From positions 3,112,186 to 3,176,185 of the forward strand of contig NZ_AP018316.1 of the NCBI RefSeq assembly GCF_002368115.1: a DNA stretch of 64,000 nucleotides, written 5' to 3'. A program made the position numbers and the translations under genes. The stretch's first letter is position 1; each line of letters begins with the position of its first letter. This stretch comes from Dolichospermum compactum NIES-806 (GTDB taxonomy: Bacteria; Cyanobacteriota; Cyanobacteriia; Cyanobacteriales; Nostocaceae). The notes beneath the pieces are model-generated. The model did no database searches and was not told the origin of the DNA. It saw nothing but the letters and a program-made list of their open reading frames with translations. Shown piece by piece: positions 8,995 through 18,550 of the stretch.

Positions 8995-9032
8995 GACAAA
9001 ATCAAAATAAAATAATGTTTGATTTATAGAAA

Positions 9033-9239
9033 TTAAGACAAACCAGCATTAGTACCTTGTTTACCGGTTGCTAATTCCACTTTAACAATCTTGCCACCCA
9101 TTTTTTGAATCCGTTGTTGTTCACGGAACCAATTTTCATAAGGAACTAACTTAGTAAAGTAAGTATTTTGTAATTCGCGTTGGGTGCGAGTCCGAGATAG
9201 GCTAGGAACACAAGCAGTTACTTTAAATAGACGAGCCAT
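9033..9239 (-). CDS. apcC: Phycobilisome core linker, allophycocyanin-associated 7.8-kDa protein (ApcC)
   Basis: Small core linker (LC) that caps allophycocyanin trimers in the phycobilisome core on the thylakoid surface. At 68 residues it has the usual family length. Its sequence starts MARLFKVTACVPS and continues TRTQRELQNTYFTKLV, the CpcD-like linker fold. The ribosome-binding site CAGGAG is well placed. It is the last gene of apcE-apcA-apcB-apcC, separated from apcB by 327 bp and followed by a terminator. As in other cyanobacteria it is probably made from the apcAB transcript, perhaps with partial read-through. Confidence 0.97.
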   Translation of the reverse strand: MARLFKVTACVPSLSRTRTQRELQNTYFTKLVPYENWFREQQRIQKMGGKIVKVELATGKQGTNAGLS

Positions 9240-9566
9240 TTTGTTTTAAATCTCCTGATATTGTTTGGGAAAATTTTTTATCTCAAATATCTTGAGTGAA
9301 AATCTTTAATTTATCCGTAAGGATTTAGCTATCAGTAGTCAGCTTTTTTAAATTTCCTGCCAAAAACCATATTTGATTACTCACCAATATATCAAATATT
9401 CTGACTCCTGACTCCTTACAATTATTTTTTCCAAGGCTGGAAATCAACCATCAGCACCAGACTGATAACACTTACAATCAATTAGCAAGAGAACCTTCTA
9501 GCAATCATGATTGATCTCCAGACCTTAATAATGCCGCACCTACATCACTAAGTGCAAAGCTAACTC
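9240..9566. other. apcB-apcC intergenic spacer
   Basis: A 327-bp spacer with no gene. It holds a pair of CTGACTC heptamers (about 9400-9417) and AT-rich sequence. No T-tailed terminator hairpin was found, consistent with apcC being reached by read-through from apcB. Confidence 0.6.
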
Positions 9567-10052
9567 CTAGCTCAAGCCAGAGGAGATATAGTCGAAGTAA
9601 ACGCCCATTTCTTTACCAGCGTCAGGACCAACCAAACTAGCGGTTACTTCCTTCATAGCACTGATAGCTTGAATTGTAGCACCTACAGGTACTCCCAAGG
9701 AGTTGTAGGTTTCTTTTAAACCATTCAATACACGCTCGTCCAAAATGGAAGCGTCGCCAGCCAACATAGCGTAAGTAGAATAACGTAAGTAGTAATCCAA
9801 GTCACGGATACAAGCTGCGTAACGACGGGTGGTGTACATATTACCACCGGGACGGGTGATGTCAGAGTACAACAAGGATTTAGCTACAGCTTCTTTAACG
9901 ATCGCAGCAGCATTAGCACTAATGGTTGTAGCTGCACGAACGCGCAGTTCACCAGTAGCGAAGTAGCCTTTTAGCTTTTCGAGAGCAGCGGTATCAAGGT
10001 ATTTACCTTGAACGTCTGAAGAATTGATAACGGAGGTAATTGCGTCTTGCAT
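9567..10052 (-). CDS. apcB: Allophycocyanin beta subunit
   Basis: Beta chain of allophycocyanin, the core antenna protein that passes energy from phycocyanin rods to ApcE and the photosystems. The 161-residue globin-like chain has the phycocyanobilin attachment cysteine at Cys81 (AACIRDLDYYLRY) and the Asn71 site (PGGNMY) that is gamma-N-methylated in phycobiliprotein beta chains. The length is standard. The ribosome-binding site is AAGGAA. It lies 67 bp downstream of apcA, with which it is surely co-transcribed, and forms the (alpha-beta)3 trimers held by ApcC and ApcE. Confidence 0.98.
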   Translation of the reverse strand: MQDAITSVINSSDVQGKYLDTAALEKLKGYFATGELRVRAATTISANAAAIVKEAVAKSLLYSDITRPGGNMYTTRRYAACIRDLDYYLRYSTYAMLAGDASILDERVLNGLKETYNSLGVPVGATIQAISAMKEVTASLVGPDAGKEMGVYFDYISSGLS

Positions 10053-10119
10053 TGTTGTTTTTTCCTTATTTCCAACCTTATTGCTACAGTTTTAGTTTGA
10101 GCCGAGTTACAGCTAAAAC

Positions 10120-10605
10120 TTACTGCATTGCACCAACAACGTAGTCGAAGTAAGAACCAGCTTCACCGGAGTCTTCAGCAGACAACAAGGTAGCAGCAAC
10201 GTTCTTCATAGCGGCAACGCCACCAGCAACTGCATCAATGGGAGTACCCAAAGATTTGTACATTTCGCGTACACCAACGATACCGATTTCTTCGATGGCT
10301 GTAACATCACCAGAAACGATTCCGTAGGTAACGAGACGGAGGTAGTAGTCCAAGTCACGCAAGCAAGTAGCTGTCATTTCTTGACCGTAAGCGTTACCAC
10401 CGGGGGAAACAACGTCAGGACGTTTTTGGAACAGTTGGTCGCCAGCTTGCTTAACAATGCGCTCGCGGTTTTCGGTCAATACTTGAGCGATGCGGAGACG
10501 TTGTGCGCCACCAGCAACAAAACCTTTGATTCTATCTAATTCACCGGGGCTGAGGTAGCGAGCTTCCGCATCAGCATTCACGATGGCTTTCGTGACGATA
10601 CTCAT
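10120..10605 (-). CDS. apcA: Allophycocyanin alpha subunit
   Basis: Alpha chain of allophycocyanin, 161 residues. The chromophore cysteine is Cys81 (TATCLRDLDYYLRL), and the start MSIVTKAIVNADAEARYLSP is typical of the core alpha subunit rather than the ApcD or ApcF variants. A strong Shine-Dalgarno (GGAGG) precedes the ATG, in keeping with very high expression. It heads the apcA-apcB pair. The 373 bp upstream, to apcE, are long enough to hold the strong apcA promoter reported for this operon in other cyanobacteria, although I could not pinpoint it. Confidence 0.98.
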   Translation of the reverse strand: MSIVTKAIVNADAEARYLSPGELDRIKGFVAGGAQRLRIAQVLTENRERIVKQAGDQLFQKRPDVVSPGGNAYGQEMTATCLRDLDYYLRLVTYGIVSGDVTAIEEIGIVGVREMYKSLGTPIDAVAGGVAAMKNVAATLLSAEDSGEAGSYFDYVVGAMQ

Positions 10606-10978
10606 TAATGGATTCCTCCAAAACTAATGGAACCAGAATTTGATTAAACTGGTACGACTTTATGTGGTTGATAGTGACTTGACAACTTGGTTGACATTTT
10701 TAGCCAGATTGTCTGGATTTGGTGTAAACCAGGTGGAAAACTCAATTACCTCCCGCAAAATATTGTCCAGTATTATGTTGAGCATTTATTACTGCTCTTA
10801 ATATTTTGTAACACTTATTTTCAGATTTGCTCATTCTCAGGGAACAGGGAACAGGGAACAGGGAACAGTAAAAAGCCTGTAGAATCAAGATTAAACAGTC
10901 TTTTCTGAATCATTAGGGAGAAGAAAGGAAGAATTATCTGTTGCTTCTTCCTGTCACCTGTCACCTGTCACCTGTCAC
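10606..10978. repeat. apcE-apcA spacer with tandem heptamers
   Basis: Contains three to four tandem units of GGGAACA (about 10838-10868) and four to five units of CACCTGT (about 10950-10979) that run up to the apcE stop codon. The rest probably holds the apcA promoter and leader. The ORF at 10687-10908 crosses the repeat and is not credible. Confidence 0.75.
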
Positions 10979-13900
10979 CTATCTGTTGGGAAGACCACCT
11001 GTTAAAACAGAAGGAGATAAGCTAGACCAGGATTGTTTCACTAGGTCGGCTTCAGCTTGAACACTGCCTAAATAGTTACCTGCTGGTAAAGAGGGATAGC
11101 GTTTGTAGGGAACAACGTCTTCACCAAAGTAGCGAGCATACTCAGGACTGTTAACAATTGCCTCTACTGCTGCCCGTAAACCGCTATCAGCCAATAGTTT
11201 GTTATATTGACGGATTTCGCCTTGGGTAGCGGGTGCGCGTCCCAAGAGGTGACGGAATAGGAATTCTATTACCTTGGTGTTGGGATAGGGGGTGTAGAAC
11301 CGTTTGCGATAGATTTCGGAACTGGCTAGTTCGAGAACAAATTCACGGACGGTTATTTCGCCGTTACGCAATTTGCTATCTAAGTCAGAACGGCGGAAAT
11401 AAGCAGGTACTTGACCGCTAAATACGTCCATAACTTGGACATAGATAGCATTGATTACCTGATTGGTTTCTGGGGAATTTGTGCCAGTGGTAGCACGGTA
11501 AATCCGGGCTGGTTTGCGACGGCTTGTACCGACACCAACTTCTACAGATTGACCACGACCATCGTTGAAAGAACGGCCCAACTCAATAAACAAGGGTTTA
11601 GTCTTGTCCATTTTTTTGGCTTGGGCTGCTAAATCTGCGATCGCCTTCGCTAGAATTGGCGTATTCTCAGTTTTAATGCGTGGCTTCACAGTTTCAAAAC
11701 TAGGAACAACCAAATCATCATTTTGCTTGGTTAACTGGTTGTAAAGCTTCTCGGTATTGGGGAAATTAGCCGCAGGTAAAGTGGGGAAGCGACGGAAAGG
11801 AACGGTATCTTCACCAAACACCTGACCATATTCAGCACTTTCAACCATCGCGCTAATAAAAGCCCGAATCCCTTGAGTAGCGAGAATTTGGTTGTATTTA
11901 CGAATTTCCGCTTGGTCAACAGGAGCGCGACCCAAGAAATGCTTAGTACCCAACTCAATTACTTTTGTATTGGGGTAAGGTGTGTAGAACTCCTTCAGGT
12001 ACAAGTTAGAGTAACCCAAACCTTGAATAAATTCCTTAACACTGATTTCACCATTCACCAACTTACTTTCTAGAACCGTGAACTCGTTCTTAGAGATGTA
12101 AGGAGCAATATCTCGCTCGAAAATCTGCCGATAAGCACCGCTAATCACAGTTTCAGCAGCAACCTTGTCATTCTTAACTGCTGTCAGTTTGAAGACCTTA
12201 GTTTGCTCACGCTGCTTAGTAACACCTTGATTCATGCGGAACTCAATATCTGGTTCAGTCCGCATTTCTGTGACTGCACCCAATTCCACAAAGCGAGGAG
12301 TTTCTTGTTTTTCAACATTTGCCACATCTTCGCGGATAGTTCCCACCCGCAATTGACGTAAAGAGACACCCGCAGGAGTTAGATAGCGCTCGTAAGGAAC
12401 AGTATCTTCATTAAATGCCTGGCTGTATTCATCACTGTCAAGAATGGCATCAACCACTGCATAGAAGCCCTTCTTCGCCGCAATGTCAAAATACTTGTTG
12501 TTCTCTTCCCGACCATAAGTAGGACGACCTAATAAGCGACGGTGAATATATTCAATCGCTTTACAGACATAGAGAGAAGTCCAGTACATCTTACGGAATA
12601 AATCCGACTTCGCCAACATCCGCACAAATTCGCGGACAGTGATATCGCCGTTTTCCAGCTTAATTTCTGCAACCTTCAGACGTTGACCTTCGTAAACATC
12701 ACGACCGAAAACTTGTAAGTAACAAGCCTTAATTACCGCTTGGGTAGAGCTTTCGGAGAACTTGACACTTACACCCTTGGCAGCTTTTCTGCCAATAGTT
12801 CCAGGTAACTGGTCTAATTTGAACACCTTAGAACCCAAAGTCCCAGGAGCAACACCACGCGCACCAGGGTTGCTGAGTTGGTTATTGATACCGGGTCCTT
12901 GGTGAATCAAGATCCGACGGGTATCCTTACTAAATGGTGCAGGGCTGCTGCTGGGGTTGCGGGTTTCTTTCGGGAAAATCGCCCCAAATTGGATTTCCAA
13001 GGGGTCATTACCAGAACCGTAGGGATGTTGGTCAGGTAATGGTTGTTCGTAAGCAGCAAAAGTTGTAATAAACTGAGGAACTTTGCGGAAAGGCGCACTG
13101 TATTTAAACAGGTCTTGCTGTTGTCCCCAGTTACGACATTCTTGGGCTTCTTGACCCAGACCCCGAATGTAGGGAACTGTTTCTTCGCCAAAGTAATCGC
13201 TGTATTCGGTAGAATCTACCAAAGCATCAACTAAACCTGCCAAACCTTTGAGTGAGACAATGGCAAAGTATTTTTGCACTTCCTCACGGCTACTTGGACC
13301 CCGTCCTAAAATATGACGGAAAGCCAATTCAATCACCCGGCTATTAATAAAAGGCTGATAAAACTGTTTTTGGTAAAGGGGAGATTTAGCTAAACGGCGA
13401 ATAAACTCCCGCATGGAGATCTCGCAATTTTTAACTTTAGATTCTAAGTCAGAAATAGACAAGCTATAAGCACGGGTAATATCGCGCTCAAATACTTGAC
13501 GATAAGCCCCTTTGATGATTTCAGTCTTTTCACTGGAAGACAAGCCGGGCTTCATCACGTACTTGGGACGACGTTCTGCGGCAACAGCGTAAATTTGCGG
13601 CAGTTGTAACCCTTGTTGGTCAACCGAAGGACGTTGACGAACTTTAGCTGAAGGTGTTGGTGCTTTAAATTCTGTCAGCAACACATCCATGTACTGAGTC
13701 ACAATTTCTGTAGCTGCTGCATCTTTACGGAAATAAGACAGGGACGCTGACTTGATTTCTTGTAAAGCAACGATGGTTGCTTCCCCAGAACAAGCATTTT
13801 CAATAATTTCCCGCAAACCTCTGGTATTCACAGAGATGATATTGGGGTCGCCGGCGACAATGGCGTAGGTGGCATAGCGTAAGAACCAGGACAAGTCCCG

Positions 13901-14371
13901 TAAACTCTTGGCCATGTTGCTAGGACCATAACGAGCAACGTTAATGGGTCTAAAGCCTGGAGATGTTGGTCCACCAGCAGAAGTATTGAAGATAGAACGG
14001 AGGTTTTCAAGGAAACCACCACGACTTTCAACGTAGGTGACTGTTCCTAGTTTCATGCCCTCTTGGACATTAGCACCTGCGCCGACCATTGCCAATTCAC
14101 GCTCTTGAGGCTTTTCTAAGAAGGCCATTGGTGAACCACCAATGAAAATCCGGTTAGCCGCACGAGAAACGATAATCTCGGAATTGTCGGTCAAAATCTT
14201 GGCAATTTCTAACCGCTTTGCACCGGAGGCAAAATAGCTGCTAAGTTCACTTAGTTCACCTCTTCCCAAAAAGCGGTCTTGTTGTTCCGCTTGGGAAATG
14301 GTAGAGACAGGTAAGGTTTGATATAGTTGCGGACGCGCAACTGAGCTTCCACCGCTTGCCTTAACACTCAT
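10979..14371 (-). CDS. apcE: Phycobilisome core-membrane linker (LCM, ApcE)
   Basis: Large chromophore-bearing linker of 1130 residues that nucleates the phycobilisome core, anchors it to the thylakoid membrane and acts as terminal energy emitter. Residues about 20-240 are a phycobiliprotein-like domain interrupted by a loop (about 78-145). The chromophore cysteine is Cys194 (ENACSGEA), while the position matching Cys81 of ApcA is a serine (AKSLRDLSWFLRY), as expected for LCM. Four linker (REP/Pfam00427) repeats follow, each with an (A/G)YRQ-F-RD-like start and EFVR/EFIR and NSRVIE/NTKVIE motifs (about 275-405, 530-665, 735-860 and 960-1095). Four repeats predict a pentacylindrical core, as in Anabaena. 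The start is the only suitable ATG. It is first in the apc cluster. Confidence 0.98.
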   Translation of the reverse strand: MSVKASGGSSVARPQLYQTLPVSTISQAEQQDRFLGRGELSELSSYFASGAKRLEIAKILTDNSEIIVSRAANRIFIGGSPMAFLEKPQERELAMVGAGANVQEGMKLGTVTYVESRGGFLENLRSIFNTSAGGPTSPGFRPINVARYGPSNMAKSLRDLSWFLRYATYAIVAGDPNIISVNTRGLREIIENACSGEATIVALQEIKSASLSYFRKDAAATEIVTQYMDVLLTEFKAPTPSAKVRQRPSVDQQGLQLPQIYAVAAERRPKYVMKPGLSSSEKTEIIKGAYRQVFERDITRAYSLSISDLESKVKNCEISMREFIRRLAKSPLYQKQFYQPFINSRVIELAFRHILGRGPSSREEVQKYFAIVSLKGLAGLVDALVDSTEYSDYFGEETVPYIRGLGQEAQECRNWGQQQDLFKYSAPFRKVPQFITTFAAYEQPLPDQHPYGSGNDPLEIQFGAIFPKETRNPSSSPAPFSKDTRRILIHQGPGINNQLSNPGARGVAPGTLGSKVFKLDQLPGTIGRKAAKGVSVKFSESSTQAVIKACYLQVFGRDVYEGQRLKVAEIKLENGDITVREFVRMLAKSDLFRKMYWTSLYVCKAIEYIHRRLLGRPTYGREENNKYFDIAAKKGFYAVVDAILDSDEYSQAFNEDTVPYERYLTPAGVSLRQLRVGTIREDVANVEKQETPRFVELGAVTEMRTEPDIEFRMNQGVTKQREQTKVFKLTAVKNDKVAAETVISGAYRQIFERDIAPYISKNEFTVLESKLVNGEISVKEFIQGLGYSNLYLKEFYTPYPNTKVIELGTKHFLGRAPVDQAEIRKYNQILATQGIRAFISAMVESAEYGQVFGEDTVPFRRFPTLPAANFPNTEKLYNQLTKQNDDLVVPSFETVKPRIKTENTPILAKAIADLAAQAKKMDKTKPLFIELGRSFNDGRGQSVEVGVGTSRRKPARIYRATTGTNSPETNQVINAIYVQVMDVFSGQVPAYFRRSDLDSKLRNGEITVREFVLELASSEIYRKRFYTPYPNTKVIEFLFRHLLGRAPATQGEIRQYNKLLADSGLRAAVEAIVNSPEYARYFGEDVVPYKRYPSLPAGNYLGSVQAEADLVKQSWSSLSPSVLTGGLPNR

Positions 14372-15193
14372 GGGTTTTTTAAGACTCCTATCATAACTGT
14401 TTATGTGTTAAGCCTGAGTTATTTATTTTAAGGCTTGACATTTGTGCGTATCTATGGATTTTACGCCTATAAAACCCAGTAAATTAACTCGGTCAATTTT
14501 TAGATTAGAACGTTTTGCGTTTACGCTGTTGGTTTATTAAGAAGTATGTCGAATCTGTAATCTAAATTTTGATATTCAAGAGGATACATACTTCGATTTT
14601 CTTGGCTGGACACAGATTTTATCCCAAATTCTGCACCAATTTAATTCTTAAACTTATTTATAAAGCTAGAAATAGATGGCAGACAAAAATGAGAATGATT
14701 GTGTTGATAACGGGTTGATAAACCCCTACCTTGTTTTTACTAATATCAGCATTAAATTAAGTAAAATAAGATAAATAAGTAAAAATATGACTCAATATAC
14801 TGAGATTGTGTTCGTGGTTAAGACTAGGAGTCAGGAGGAAGAATTAGATCAAGGTAGGAATAGTCTCAAATCTCAGAAAGTGATAGGTTTTTAATGGTTT
14901 TAATGCTTATTCCTTGCACCTGACTCCTAGCCCATGACTTCCGTCACGCTGCCATATCACGAAAAGACTTTTTCAGCAACCCCTAAGTAGGGTCTGCGGA
15001 ATAAACCTAGAACTGAGATATATCAAGAGTTGGAAGGTAAAAAAGGTGAAATAAGTGCAAGAAATAAGCGTTGAAACTACCAAAACCCTGTCACTTGACC
15101 AAATCCAAGACTATTCTGATCTTCTTCTAATTCTTCCTCCTGACTCCTGACTCCTAGCTCTCACAGATAACTTTTTCAGCAAGCCCTAAGTAG
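14372..15193. repeat. Long intergenic region with two facing copies of a dispersed repeat
   Basis: This 820-bp region between apcE and the exopolysaccharide locus has no credible gene. It must include the apcE promoter and leader (right after 14372). It carries dispersed repeat copy 2 inverted (14823-14932) and copy 3 direct (15035-15156), both ending in CTGACTC-type heptamers. Fragments of the AAGTAGGGTTTGCTGA repeat occur at about 14978-14995 and 15171-15190. Confidence 0.7.
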
Positions 15194-17380
15194 TTAAATT
15201 TTTACAGATTCCTGAGACTCTACATTGATTGTTTGTAAATAGTCTTCTTTTTGAAAGTAGTAATAGCTATGGGGTTCATTTTTCACAATTAGACCATTAA
15301 CTACCTGTCCTAAGACATTTTGACCAGATTTTGCTAATAGTTCTTTAGCAAAAGTCGCATTCACAGAATCAACTACACCAGGACGCACTACCAATAAAAC
15401 ACCATCAGCCATTTGTCCTAAAGTAACAGCATCAGCAGCCACATTTAAAGCTGGTGTATCAACAATGACACAATCATACTTGTCAGAGAAGTTAGCCATT
15501 AAAGTTGCCATGCGTTGTGAGTCGAGAAGAGATGCTGGACTGGGAGGAACTATACCAGAAGTCAAAATATCTAAATTAGGCATGACTTTTTTAATTATCG
15601 CAGTAATTTCTTCCTGTTTGAAAATTAAATTACTTAAACCTTGATTATTTATTACGTCCCAAATTTTATGCTGAACTGGACGGTGCAAATCTCCATCTAT
15701 TAATAAAACTTGTTTATCCATTTGTGCCATTGCTGTAGCTAAATTAGCTGCTACTGTTGATTTACCTTCCTTAGGTACGGAACTTGTAACAATAATAACT
15801 TTTAGCTCTTTATCGGCACTGATAAAATTAAGATTTGCCCTCAACATTCGGTAAGCTTCACTAATAGAAGAACGAGGAAAATCTCGAATTATAATTCTTT
15901 GACTATAGCATTCATCTACTTCATTATTTTTAGAGGGTTTTTTCCACTTAGTAGCGGTAGGGATAACTCCTAACAAGGTTAATTCTAGTAATTCTTTGGC
16001 TTCATCAATAGTCTTAATAGATTTATCTTTCATTTCTAGGATGTATATAGTCGTAAGAGCTGCCAATATACTCAGTAATGCTGAACTTAGATAGGAAATT
16101 ATGACAGAAGAAATAGGTTCATCAGGAACTTGAGCATCGGATATTCTAGTTGCATTACCTAAGTTTTGATTTTCAGCTATTCTACTTTCTTGGAGTTTCT
16201 GAAGTAATAGAGAATAGGTGGATTGTCCTGCTTGAAGTTTACGTTCTAATTGACGCTGTTGTTCTTCTAATTTAGGTAATGTATTCAATCTTTGTTTATA
16301 GGTAGATTGTAATTTTAATAAAGAATTAGCTTGATTGGCTAAACCTAGACGGTTGGATTCTAATTCTATGAGTTTACTGGAGAGTTGTTGCTGTAAAGCG
16401 CTCAATTGTAAATTGCCTTCCGCTTGTAGTTTATTTTGACCTATGGACTGATTTATTCTCTTGTCGATGACCTTATTTAAAGAAGCAATTTTATCCTGTA
16501 AATCTATGATTTGTGGATGATTTTCCTGCAAAACTGTTTGTCTATTTGCTAGTTGTGATTGTAGTTGTTGGATTTCTCTCAGAATATCTTGAATTCCAGA
16601 GATTTGGCTAATAGAAGTCATTGTTAAGGCTTGTTTTGGGTTCATTCCCAATTGCTGAACAACTACTTGATACTGTGACTTGACATTAGCTAATTGAGAT
16701 TGAGTATCGTTGATCCTTAATTGTAAATTACCGATAACTCGTACTGCTTCAGTAGCTTCTTCTTGTAAGGAAATAATTTTGTTTTTTTCTTTAAAATCTG
16801 CTAATTCAGATTCGGCTTGACGGACTACTAATTCGGCTTTGGGTAATTGTTTTTCTATGAATTTACGTCCTGCACTTGCTTCGGCTCGCCGTGAAGACAG
16901 ATTTTGCTCTAAATAAACTTTAATTAGTTCATTTACAACTTGAGCGGCAATTTTGGGATTAGTATCGTTGTAGCTAATTTGGATAACATTAGTGCCTTTA
17001 ACTTCTTTGACAACAAGATTTTTGAGAAATAGCTTAGGTTTTAGGGTAAAACCTTGACTATCTTTGAGATTTAGTCGTTTAATAGTTGTTTCTATAATAG
17101 GGTAAGAAGTTATTACTTCTACTTCTGTGTTGAGGGGGTTATTTTGTTCCATTAAAGGATCTAATTTGCCTATTTCTGCACCTAATCCTGTGATAGATGA
17201 GGCTGTATTGCTTCTTTGAAACCGTAATTTACCTTCTGCAAGATAAATAGGTTTTTTCAAAGATGCAGCCAACTGTGCTATGATGAAAACGGAAATAGTA
17301 ATTAATAAAGTGGCAAGCCAACGACGCTTGAGAATTGTCCAGTATTTTTGTGGTGATATAGAAGATTGTTGTAGTTCCAT
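15194..17380 (-). CDS. Polysaccharide co-polymerase with fused BY-kinase (Wzc-like)
   Basis: Inner-membrane protein that controls chain length and export of exopolysaccharide and autophosphorylates on tyrosine. The 728 residues hold a Wzz domain with the first membrane helix at about 20-40 and a second at about 420-440 flanking a long periplasmic coiled coil (about 180-400, rich in Q/L heptads). A cytosolic BY-kinase follows with Walker A SVPKEGKST (534-542), A' VLLIDGDLHRP (558-568) and Walker B CVIVDTPA (637-644). The tail has only a small tyrosine cluster (Tyr706-708). It is the last gene of the 25-kb locus. The role is firm; whether the short tail is phosphorylated is open. Confidence 0.93.
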   Translation of the reverse strand: MELQQSSISPQKYWTILKRRWLATLLITISVFIIAQLAASLKKPIYLAEGKLRFQRSNTASSITGLGAEIGKLDPLMEQNNPLNTEVEVITSYPIIETTIKRLNLKDSQGFTLKPKLFLKNLVVKEVKGTNVIQISYNDTNPKIAAQVVNELIKVYLEQNLSSRRAEASAGRKFIEKQLPKAELVVRQAESELADFKEKNKIISLQEEATEAVRVIGNLQLRINDTQSQLANVKSQYQVVVQQLGMNPKQALTMTSISQISGIQDILREIQQLQSQLANRQTVLQENHPQIIDLQDKIASLNKVIDKRINQSIGQNKLQAEGNLQLSALQQQLSSKLIELESNRLGLANQANSLLKLQSTYKQRLNTLPKLEEQQRQLERKLQAGQSTYSLLLQKLQESRIAENQNLGNATRISDAQVPDEPISSVIISYLSSALLSILAALTTIYILEMKDKSIKTIDEAKELLELTLLGVIPTATKWKKPSKNNEVDECYSQRIIIRDFPRSSISEAYRMLRANLNFISADKELKVIIVTSSVPKEGKSTVAANLATAMAQMDKQVLLIDGDLHRPVQHKIWDVINNQGLSNLIFKQEEITAIIKKVMPNLDILTSGIVPPSPASLLDSQRMATLMANFSDKYDCVIVDTPALNVAADAVTLGQMADGVLLVVRPGVVDSVNATFAKELLAKSGQNVLGQVVNGLIVKNEPHSYYYFQKEDYLQTINVESQESVKI

Positions 17381-17408
17381 AATAAATTAACTTTTTTATG
17401 TATGTTTT

Positions 17409-18542
17409 TCAAGCTGTGGAGTAAATGGCTTTAATGGCATTAATTACTCTTACTAAATCTTCGTCATTTAAATTAGATCCAGAAGGCAAACAAAGACCAT
17501 GTAAAAATAAATTTTCGGCGACTTCACCACCAATAAATTCATATTCAGAAAACACGGGTTGCAGGTGTAATGGTTTCCATGCAGGACGGGTTTCAATTTG
17601 TTGTTTAGCAAGTTGGATGCGAATATATTCTCGATCTGCACCAAAAGCTGCTGGGGTGATTGTTAAAGCCGTTAACCAGCGAGTAGAATGGCCAAAATTA
17701 GCTTCGGGCATAAATTCTATTCCTGGTAAATTTCCCAAGGTAGATTGGTAAATTTCAAAGTTGCGCCGTCTAGCTGCTACTCTTTCATTTAAAACTTGTA
17801 ATTGACCTCGACCAATACCTGCTAGAACGTTACTAAGACGATAGTTATATCCTATTTCTGAATGTTGATAATGGGGGGCAGGATCACGGGCTTGAGTTGC
17901 TAAAAATTTGGCTTTGGCAATTAGTTGATCGTCATCAGAAACTAGCATTCCTCCACCAGATGTAGTGATAATTTTATTACCATTGAAGGAGTAAATACCA
18001 AACCGCCCAAATGTACCAGGAGAAAGCCCTTTGTAGGTAGCACCTAAAGCTTCGGCGGCATCTTCAATTAGAGGAATATCATATTGATTGCAAGCTTTGA
18101 GAATAGGTTCAATATCTGCACTTTGACCATACAAATGTACAACTATAACTGCTTTGGGTAATTTACCAAAATAGGCACGTTTTTGTAAAGCTTCCTGCAA
18201 CAAGTCTGGATTCATATTCCAGGATATGCGATCGCTATCAATAAATACTGGTTTTGCACCTAAATAAATAATCGGATTAGCGGTAGCTGCAAAGGTTAAG
18301 GTAGAGCAGAAAACCTCATCTCCTCTGGTGACTCCAACTAATTGCAAAGCTAAATGTAAAGCTGCAGTTCCCGAACTGACAGCAGCAGCATAACTAGCAC
18401 CGGTTACTTGACAAAATTCTTGTTCAAAAGCATCAACATGAGGACCAATAGGGGCAATCCAATTAGTATCAAATGCTTGTTTGACAAATTCTAATTCTTG
18501 GGTTCCCATGTGGGGTGTTGAGAGGAGAATTGGTTGATTCAT
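17409..18542 (-). CDS. PglE-like nucleotide-sugar aminotransferase (DegT/DnrJ/EryC1/StrS)
   Basis: PLP-dependent enzyme of 377 residues that should transfer an amino group to C4 of a UDP-4-keto-6-deoxy-HexNAc. It resembles Campylobacter PglE closely in recalled motifs: PHMGTQELEFV at the start, VHLYGQSADI, EDAAEALGATYKG with Asp161 for PLP, SFNGNKIITTSGGGML with the Schiff-base Lys190, then GYNYRLSNVLAGIG and QIETRPAWKPLH. It lies 28 bp upstream of the Wzc-like gene and only 8 bp after the acetyltransferase-like gene. With the CapD/PglF-like dehydratase at the far end of the locus it would make a UDP-4-amino sugar. The family is firm and the exact substrate inferred. Confidence 0.88.
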   Translation of the reverse strand: MNQPILLSTPHMGTQELEFVKQAFDTNWIAPIGPHVDAFEQEFCQVTGASYAAAVSSGTAALHLALQLVGVTRGDEVFCSTLTFAATANPIIYLGAKPVFIDSDRISWNMNPDLLQEALQKRAYFGKLPKAVIVVHLYGQSADIEPILKACNQYDIPLIEDAAEALGATYKGLSPGTFGRFGIYSFNGNKIITTSGGGMLVSDDDQLIAKAKFLATQARDPAPHYQHSEIGYNYRLSNVLAGIGRGQLQVLNERVAARRRNFEIYQSTLGNLPGIEFMPEANFGHSTRWLTALTITPAAFGADREYIRIQLAKQQIETRPAWKPLHLQPVFSEYEFIGGEVAENLFLHGLCLPSGSNLNDEDLVRVINAIKAIYSTA

Positions 18543-18550
18543 GATTAATA

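Noticed and set aside
10687..10908. A 73-codon ORF between apcE and apcA
   Set aside because: It runs through the GGGAACA heptamer array and opposes the apc genes.
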